Assembly (NCBI GenBank): GCA_934097255.1
Contig: CAKONT010000035.1
Coordinates: 1-9,321, forward strand
Reading direction: 5' to 3'
DNA from: an uncultured Bacilli bacterium
GTDB lineage: Bacteria > Bacillota_I > Bacilli_A > RF39 > UBA660
Length of the DNA stretch: 9,321 bases
In this document: piece after piece, positions 6,247-9,321 of the stretch
How the letters are laid out: the number at the start of each line of letters is the position of its first letter
How positions within the stretch are numbered: the first letter of the stretch is position 1
Program-made: the position numbers and the translations under genes
Notes under the pieces: model-generated
Database searches by the model: none
Told to the model about the DNA's origin: nothing
Seen by the model: the letters and a program-made list of their open reading frames with translations, nothing else

Positions 6247-7048
6247 GATATACCTCCTCTTCTTTGTCATCAAAATCATCAACTTTAGGTTTTAATTCAT
6301 CAATTAATAATATTCTGGCATCATCAATTGTTAAATTGTAGTATAATTCTCCTCTAATAGCGATAGAAATCCTACCAGTTTCTTCTGAAACAACAACACT
6401 TATTGCATCTGTTTCTTCAGCAATTCCTAAAGCTGCACGATGCCTTGTTCCAAGTCTTTTATTTATTTTGTTACTACTAGATGTTGGAAAAACAGCACCG
6501 GCACAACTAATTTTATCTCCCTGAATAATAACTCCTCCATCGTGTAATGGATTATTTGGAAAGAAAATTGATATTAAAAGTTCACTTGATATATCAGCAT
6601 ATAAGTTAACTGATTTAGCAATGTAATCATGCAAACTAATATCTCTTTCAATAACAATCAAAGCCCCTATTTGACTCTTACGCATATAATCAATAGCTTG
6701 AATTATTTGATAAACAAGTTTTTCTCTTTCATCAACAGTAAGAACTTTATGTCTTCCAAGAAGTTGTGTTCTACCTAATTGTTCCAAAATAGTCCTAATT
6801 TCTGGTTGAAAAATGATAATCAAAGCAAGTGGACCCCACATAATAACATATTCCAAAAGAAGTCCTACTGTCGTTAAATTAAGATAATCCGCAACAACTT
6901 TTAAAATAACTATAAAAATTATTCCTTTAAAAAGTAATGACAACTTAACGTTGTTTTTAATATTTTTTAAAATAGTATAAAAAAGAATCCAAACTATCGA
7001 AATATCAAGAATCTTTAATACAACATCTAAAATAGATTCTAAACTCAT
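6239..7048 (-). CDS. cdaA: CdaA, membrane di-adenylate cyclase (c-di-AMP synthase)
   Basis: It makes cyclic di-AMP from two ATP. This second messenger controls potassium and osmolyte transport and cell-wall stability in Bacillota. Three hydrophobic helices fill the N-terminus (about residues 8-29, 38-56 and 62-80), followed by a DisA_N cyclase domain with the hallmark blocks NNPLHDGG (165-172), GTRHRAALGI (200-209) and SEETG (221-225). The length (269 residues) is normal. The substrate motif reads D170-G171-G172 where the family consensus is DGA, a conservative change; RHR (202-204) is intact, so I expect activity. I place the start at 7048 because GGAGG (7054-7058) lies 5 nt before it. The upstream ATG at 7058-7060 overlaps that site and has no ribosome site of its own. 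The gene is the first of a two-gene unit with cdaR. Confidence 0.94.
   Translation of the reverse strand: MSLESILDVVLKILDISIVWILFYTILKNIKNNVKLSLLFKGIIFIVILKVVADYLNLTTVGLLLEYVIMWGPLALIIIFQPEIRTILEQLGRTQLLGRHKVLTVDEREKLVYQIIQAIDYMRKSQIGALIVIERDISLHDYIAKSVNLYADISSELLISIFFPNNPLHDGGVIIQGDKISCAGAVFPTSSSNKINKRLGTRHRAALGIAEETDAISVVVSEETGRISIAIRGELYYNLTIDDARILLIDELKPKVDDFDDKEEEVYHE
6252..6258 (-). promoter_or_regulatory. Ribosome binding site that fixes the cdaR start
   Basis: AGGAGGT on the minus strand, 5 nt before the ATG at 6244-6246 and inside the last codons of cdaA. It favours this start over the in-frame ATG 36 bp upstream. Confidence 0.8.
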
Positions 7049-7053
7049 ACATT

Positions 7054-7058
7054 CCTCC
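7054..7058 (-). promoter_or_regulatory. Ribosome binding site that fixes the cdaA start
   Basis: GGAGG on the minus strand, 5 nt before the ATG at 7046-7048. It overlaps the other candidate ATG (7058-7060), which therefore cannot use it. This shortens the cdaA product by four residues compared with the longest reading frame. Confidence 0.75.
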
Positions 7059-7091
7059 ATAAAACATTTTATTCAAAATTTTACTATTTAT

Positions 7092-7120
7092 ATTATATTA
7101 TATTTTTTTAAAAAAATAAA
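7092..7120 (-). promoter_or_regulatory. Probable promoter of cdaA-cdaR
   Basis: Two overlapping TATAAT hexamers (7092-7097 and 7097-7102) lie 44-54 bp before the cdaA start. The best -35 for the first is a weak TTTATT (7115-7120) at 17 bp. The spacer is a T7/A7 tract. The region sits between the tRNA terminator and cdaA, where a promoter is needed, but which -10 is used cannot be decided. Confidence 0.5.
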
Positions 7121-7142
7121 CCCTACTTTTAATAAGTAAAAT

Positions 7143-7164
7143 AAAAACCCTTATAAAATAAGGG
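7143..7164 (-). terminator. Intrinsic terminator after tRNA-Ala
   Basis: A 7-bp perfect stem (CCCTTAT at 7148-7154 with ATAAGGG at 7158-7164) and a 3-nt loop are followed on the minus strand by TTTTT (7143-7147). It lies 13 bp beyond the encoded CCA end of the tRNA. Confidence 0.85.
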
Positions 7165-7177
7165 ATTTATACATTAT

Positions 7178-7254
7178 TGGTGGAGAATAAGGGACTCGAA
7201 CCCTTGACCCTCTGCGTGCAAGGCAGATGCTCTAGCCAACTGAGCTAATTCCCC
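7178..7254 (-). tRNA. tRNA-Ala (anticodon UGC)
   Basis: A complete cloverleaf on the minus strand: acceptor GGGGAAT/ATTCTCC, D arm GCTC/GAGC, anticodon stem TCTGC/GCAGA with loop CTTGCAC, and T arm AAGGG-TTCGAGT-CCCTT. The anticodon TGC (forward positions 7218-7220) reads GCA and, by wobble, other alanine codons. The acceptor stem has the G3-U70 wobble pair that is the main alanine identity element, with A73 as discriminator. The terminal CCA is encoded (7178-7180). The gene is a single-tRNA unit with its own promoter and terminator. Confidence 0.98.
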
Positions 7255-7259
7255 AAAAC

Positions 7260-7279
7260 ATTGTCTAAAACTAGACAAT
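7260..7279 (-). repeat. Inverted repeat in the tRNA-Ala leader
   Basis: A perfect 8-bp inverted repeat (ATTGTCTA at 7260-7267, TAGACAAT at 7272-7279) with a 4-nt loop lies between the tRNA promoter and the mature 5' end. On the minus strand it is followed by GTTTTGGGG, a short T run, so it might act as a weak terminator for khpA transcripts. It might equally be a hairpin at the 5' end of the tRNA precursor. Confidence 0.55.
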
Positions 7280-7283
7280 ATTA

Positions 7284-7311
7284 ATTATATACTATTTTTT
7301 CTAAATGTCAA
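7284..7311 (-). promoter_or_regulatory. Consensus sigma-A promoter of tRNA-Ala
   Basis: Perfect TTGACA (7306-7311) and perfect TATAAT (7284-7289) on the minus strand, separated by 16 bp. The -35 box starts 8 bp beyond the khpA stop codon. The predicted start around 7276-7279 leaves a leader of about 22-25 nt for RNase P to remove. A full-consensus promoter fits a stable RNA gene. Confidence 0.85.
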
Positions 7312-7318
7312 ATGAAAT

Positions 7319-7567
7319 TTAAACATTATTAACATTTATTTTTACGATCCTAGAATCATTTAGATTACTACTGGTTTGAACAATGGTTCTAATTGAGTTT
7401 ATCACTCTTCCACTTTTACCAACAACTCTTGGCATATCATCATTATCAACTAAAATGTTAATAGAGATAATATTAGATTCATCGGATATGGCTTCTTCTA
7501 CTTTAACAGCATCTTTATTTTTTACTATCGATAAAACCAACTCTTCTGTTAAGTTTAATAAATTCAT
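7319..7567 (-). CDS. khpA: KhpA, small KH-domain RNA-binding protein
   Basis: An 82-residue protein consisting of essentially one KH domain. The nucleic-acid-binding loop is the GKSG in RVVGKSGRVINSIRTIV (about residues 47-63), with the hydrophobic strand ISINILV before it and the closing strand RIVKINV near the C-terminus. KhpA (YlqC) works with KhpB (Jag/EloR) as an RNA-binding pair that affects cell elongation and division in Gram-positive bacteria. The gene begins 2 bp after the rpsP stop, the order usual in Bacillota, so the two are one transcript. Its ribosome site (AAAGG, about 14 nt upstream) is weak, which suggests translational coupling to rpsP. In many relatives rimM, trmD and rplS follow; here they do not. 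Confidence 0.92.
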   Translation of the reverse strand: MNLLNLTEELVLSIVKNKDAVKVEEAISDESNIISINILVDNDDMPRVVGKSGRVINSIRTIVQTSSNLNDSRIVKINVNNV

Positions 7568-7569
7568 AA

Positions 7570-7842
7570 TTATTTATTTACCTTTTCGTCGTGAAATTTT
7601 TTCATAACTCCAGCTTTTGACAACACACTTTTAGCAGTATCAGTAGGTTGTGCACCATTTCTTAGCCATTTTAAAGCTACTTCTTCATCAATTTTTATCT
7701 CAGCTGGGGAAGTTAATGGATTATAAAATCCTATTTTTTCTAAATACTTTCCATCTCTAGGACTTCTTGAATCTGTTGCAACTACTCTATAAGTTGGTCT
7801 TTTTTTAGAGCCCATTCTTGTTAATCTAATTTTTACAGCCAT
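7570..7842 (-). CDS. rpsP: Ribosomal protein S16
   Basis: A 90-residue protein with the unmistakable S16 N-terminus [20 protein letters not shown] and the following [19 protein letters not shown] block. It continues with the typical [16 protein letters not shown] segment. S16 is a component of the 30S subunit needed for its assembly. The length is typical of the family. The start is supported by AAAGGAGA just upstream (around 7848-7855). It is the first gene of a two-gene unit with khpA. The leader is only about 18 nt, so there is little room for leader-mediated control. Confidence 0.98.
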   Translation of the reverse strand: MAVKIRLTRMGSKKRPTYRVVATDSRSPRDGKYLEKIGFYNPLTSPAEIKIDEEVALKWLRNGAQPTDTAKSVLSKAGVMKKFHDEKVNK

Positions 7843-7866
7843 ATTAATCTCCTTTCAACAACGAAT

Positions 7867-7895
7867 AATATACACTAAATAAAAACAAATGTCAA
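7867..7895 (-). promoter_or_regulatory. Sigma-A promoter of rpsP-khpA
   Basis: Perfect TTGACA (7890-7895), a 17-bp spacer and TATATT (7867-7872) on the minus strand. The start site is predicted near 7860. The match is strong, as expected for a ribosomal protein gene. Confidence 0.85.
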
Positions 7896-7910
7896 CCATA
7901 AATGTATAAC

Positions 7911-7946
7911 AAAATAAAAATAAAAGAAAACTTTTATTTTTATTTT
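7911..7946 (-). terminator. A/T palindrome terminating cotE
   Basis: A perfect 16-bp inverted repeat (AAAATAAAAATAAAAG at 7911-7926, its complement at 7931-7946) with a 4-base loop. Read on the minus strand its 3' arm is CTTTTATTTTTATTTT, so stem and T-rich tract are the same sequence. It overlaps the cotE stop codon (7940-7942). Only one pair is G-C. Confidence 0.7.
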
Positions 7947-8485
7947 TCGTCATTTATATAATTTTCATTAACATTATCTATTTCATCAATAAGTTCTTCT
8001 TTTTCTTTCTCATCAATTATTTCATCCCATTCATCTTCATTCTCATCTACTGCTATTCTTATTTTAGTATCTCCAACAAGTTCAATTCCAAGTTCTTTTT
8101 CAATAGAATAAATAATATTACCATTTTCTATATCAACTTTAGTACATACAGGCTGTTTAAGACTTCTTACAATAATTTCTTCATTATTTGTATCTGCTTC
8201 TCTTTTTTTGTTAACAATTAATGCTTCACTATACGTTATGTTTTGTTTAGTAACAAATGTTTGTTTATCATTGTCATAAGCATACCAAATATTGACATCA
8301 CAACTTCCATCAACAATTATTTTATCTTGTTTTTTGTAGCCTTTAAATTGATGATTAATGACCCAACATCCTAAAATAGTTGTTGGTGTTTTATCAGACT
8401 CCGGTGTTAAAGTATACGTATTTGAAAAAGTCTTTTTCCCTTTACCAATAACTGATTTAGTAACTATTTCTCGAAAAGTAGACAT
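7940..8485 (-). CDS. cotE: CotE, spore outer-coat morphogenetic protein
   Basis: A 181-residue protein, the same length as I recall for B. subtilis CotE, with clear family blocks: REIVTKSVIGKGKK (5-18), TTILGCWVINHQFK (35-48), DGSCDVNIWYAYDN (59-72), LKQPVCTKVDI (109-119) and ELVGDTKIRIAV (135-146). It ends in a strongly acidic tail (about 147-181). CotE directs assembly of the outer coat around the forespore and is made in the mother cell. In B. subtilis cotE lies just downstream of miaB and ymcA; here it follows miaB directly, without ymcA. The ATG is preceded at 7 nt by AAAGGAG (8493-8499). A hairpin terminator separates it from miaB, so it should have its own promoter, and a candidate mother-cell sigma -10 element lies upstream. 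Its presence implies that the organism or its recent ancestors form spores. Confidence 0.93.
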   Translation of the reverse strand: MSTFREIVTKSVIGKGKKTFSNTYTLTPESDKTPTTILGCWVINHQFKGYKKQDKIIVDGSCDVNIWYAYDNDKQTFVTKQNITYSEALIVNKKREADTNNEEIIVRSLKQPVCTKVDIENGNIIYSIEKELGIELVGDTKIRIAVDENEDEWDEIIDEKEKEELIDEIDNVNENYINDEK

Positions 8486-8511
8486 TATTTCACTCCTTTC
8501 AATCCTTAATA

Positions 8512-8520
8512 TAGTTTATG
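8512..8520 (-). promoter_or_regulatory. Possible mother-cell (sigma-E/K) -10 element of cotE
   Basis: CATAAACTA on the minus strand lies 27 bp before the cotE ATG. It fits the sigma-K -10 pattern CATAnnnTA and matches seven of eight positions of the sigma-E pattern CATACAmT. No clear -35 for either factor is visible; an AC at 8536-8537 is 15 bp upstream. An overlapping TATATT (8508-8513) could instead serve sigma-A, though without a -35 box. Confidence 0.4.
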
Positions 8521-8548
8521 AAAAAAAATAATTTTGTTTACCTAAATT

Positions 8549-8577
8549 AAAAAAGAATATATTTATTTAATATATTC
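8549..8577 (-). terminator. Intrinsic terminator of miaB
   Basis: A 9-bp stem (GAATATATT at 8555-8563, AATATATTC at 8569-8577) with a 5-nt loop, followed on the minus strand by TTTTTT (8549-8554). The hairpin includes the miaB stop codon (8563-8565) and the last coding bases. Confidence 0.75.
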
Positions 8578-9321
8578 TCCATCTAAACTCCACGTTTTCG
8601 CATCAGTTATTTTAACTTTAACAATTTTACCAATAATATCTTTTGGTCCTTTAAAATTAACAAGTTTTGATCCCTCAGTATATCCCATTAAAAGATCACT
8701 ATTTTTTTCACTATATCCCTCAACTAAAACTGAAGATACCGTATTTACTAATTTCTTATTATTTATAAGCGCAAATTCATTAACTAATTCATTTAACCTC
8801 TTTAGTCTTTCTTCTTTTTTTATTAAAGGGGTATTATCTTCCATATTATAAGCTGGAGTACCTACTCTTTTTGAAAAAATAAAAGTATAAGCAAGATCAT
8901 ACTCACATTTTCTTACAACATCTAACGTATCTTCAAAATCAGCATCTGTTTCAGATGGGAACCCAACTATTATATCAGTAGTTAATGTAACATTTGGAAT
9001 TTCTTTTCTTATTTTTTCTACAAGAGATAAATATTCTTCTTTAGTATATCTTCTTCCCATCTTTTTTAAAACAGCACTACTTCCTGATTGAACAGGTAAA
9101 TGAATATAATTTAAAATATTATCATATTTTTTTATTACTTCAATCATTTCATCAGTAAAATCCCATGGATGAGATGTAATAAATTTAATTCTTGGAACAT
9201 CTTTTTTTGCTATATCTTCTAATAAATTTGCTAAAGTGTAATTATCATACAAATCCTTACCATAAGCATTTACATTTTGCCCTAAAAGAGTTATTTCTAA
9301 ATAACCTTCTTTAATTAAATT
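8563..9321 (-). CDS. miaB: MiaB, tRNA-2-methylthio-N6-isopentenyladenosine synthase (C-terminal part)
   Basis: The frame is open from the window edge, giving 252 residues of a protein usually of about 440-510. MiaB adds a methylthio group to isopentenyl-adenosine 37 of tRNAs that read codons starting with U. It is a radical-SAM enzyme with two iron-sulfur clusters. The visible part starts at EITLLGQNVNAYGKD (fragment residues 9-23) and continues through SHPWDF (50-55), HLPVQSGS (74-81) and TDIIVGFPSE (115-124), all radical-SAM-domain landmarks of this enzyme. It ends in a TRAM RNA-binding domain (about 191-252). The N-terminal methylthiotransferase domain and the CxxxCxxC cluster motif lie outside the window. 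A TTG at 9250-9252 is an internal leucine codon, not a start. The LGQNVNAYG block and the neighbouring cotE favour MiaB over its paralogues MtaB and RimO. Confidence 0.95.
   Translation of the reverse strand, partial: NLIKEGYLEITLLGQNVNAYGKDLYDNYTLANLLEDIAKKDVPRIKFITSHPWDFTDEMIEVIKKYDNILNYIHLPVQSGSSAVLKKMGRRYTKEEYLSLVEKIRKEIPNVTLTTDIIVGFPSETDADFEDTLDVVRKCEYDLAYTFIFSKRVGTPAYNMEDNTPLIKKEERLKRLNELVNEFALINNKKLVNTVSSVLVEGYSEKNSDLLMGYTEGSKLVNFKGPKDIIGKIVKVKITDAKTWSLDGEYIK

Noticed and set aside
6280..6282. Upstream ATG as the cdaR start
   Set aside because: No ribosome site precedes it, and it would overlap cdaA by 44 bp, whereas the ATG at 6244-6246 has AGGAGGT at 5 nt.
7058..7060. Upstream ATG as the cdaA start
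   Set aside because: The only ribosome site, GGAGG, overlaps this ATG and is correctly spaced for the ATG at 7046-7048.
7383..7607. Plus-strand open frame of 74 codons across khpA and the end of rpsP
   Set aside because: It covers two recognised genes on the other strand and has no ribosome site or known domain.
9250..9252. TTG as a possible start of the miaB reading frame
   Set aside because: The frame continues upstream to the window edge with conserved MiaB sequence (LLGQNVNAYG), so this TTG is an internal leucine codon.
1..9321. CRISPR array, insertion sequence or attachment site
   Set aside because: No regularly spaced repeats, transposase-like frames, long terminal inverted repeats or duplicated tRNA 3' ends were seen.

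Overview
All recognisable genes in this window lie on the minus strand. The DNA is very AT-rich and uses strong Shine-Dalgarno sites (AGGAGG-type), consensus sigma-A promoters and U-tract terminators. Three things point to a low-GC Bacillota, probably a spore-forming member of Bacilli or a close relative: a CotE spore-coat protein next to miaB (in Bacillus subtilis cotE sits close downstream of miaB), the cdaA-cdaR pair, and the rpsP-khpA pair. I cannot name the species.

In the direction of transcription (high to low coordinates) the layout is as follows. (1) 9321-8563: the C-terminal part of miaB, the tRNA methylthiotransferase, cut by the window edge and ended by a hairpin terminator. (2) 8485-7940: cotE, with a possible mother-cell sigma -10 element, ended by an unusually regular A/T palindrome. 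(3) 7842-7319: rpsP (ribosomal protein S16) and khpA (small KH-domain RNA-binding protein), behind a near-consensus sigma-A promoter. (4) 7254-7178: tRNA-Ala(UGC), with its own consensus promoter, an encoded CCA and a terminator. (5) 7048-4807: cdaA and cdaR, the membrane di-adenylate cyclase and its YbbR-domain regulator, overlapping by 8 bp and closed by a terminator. (6) 4713-1206: two overlapping genes for a heterodimeric ABC exporter whose ATPase motifs are complementary, giving one intact and one degenerate ATP site. (7) 1057-122: an Abi_2 (AbiD/AbiF-like) HEPN protein with its own promoter, followed after 14 bp by the start of an unidentified membrane protein that runs off the window.

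Most of the window is housekeeping: translation and tRNA modification, c-di-AMP signalling for cell-wall and osmotic control, and export. The accessory part is the low-coordinate end. There the Abi_2 gene stands as a separate transcription unit, with phased TCACA repeats upstream of its promoter and a membrane-protein gene tightly coupled behind it. That end is the best candidate for a little-described (defence or toxin-like) module. Genes are packed so closely that two terminators overlap the stop codons before them. No stretch longer than 300 bases lacks a gene.
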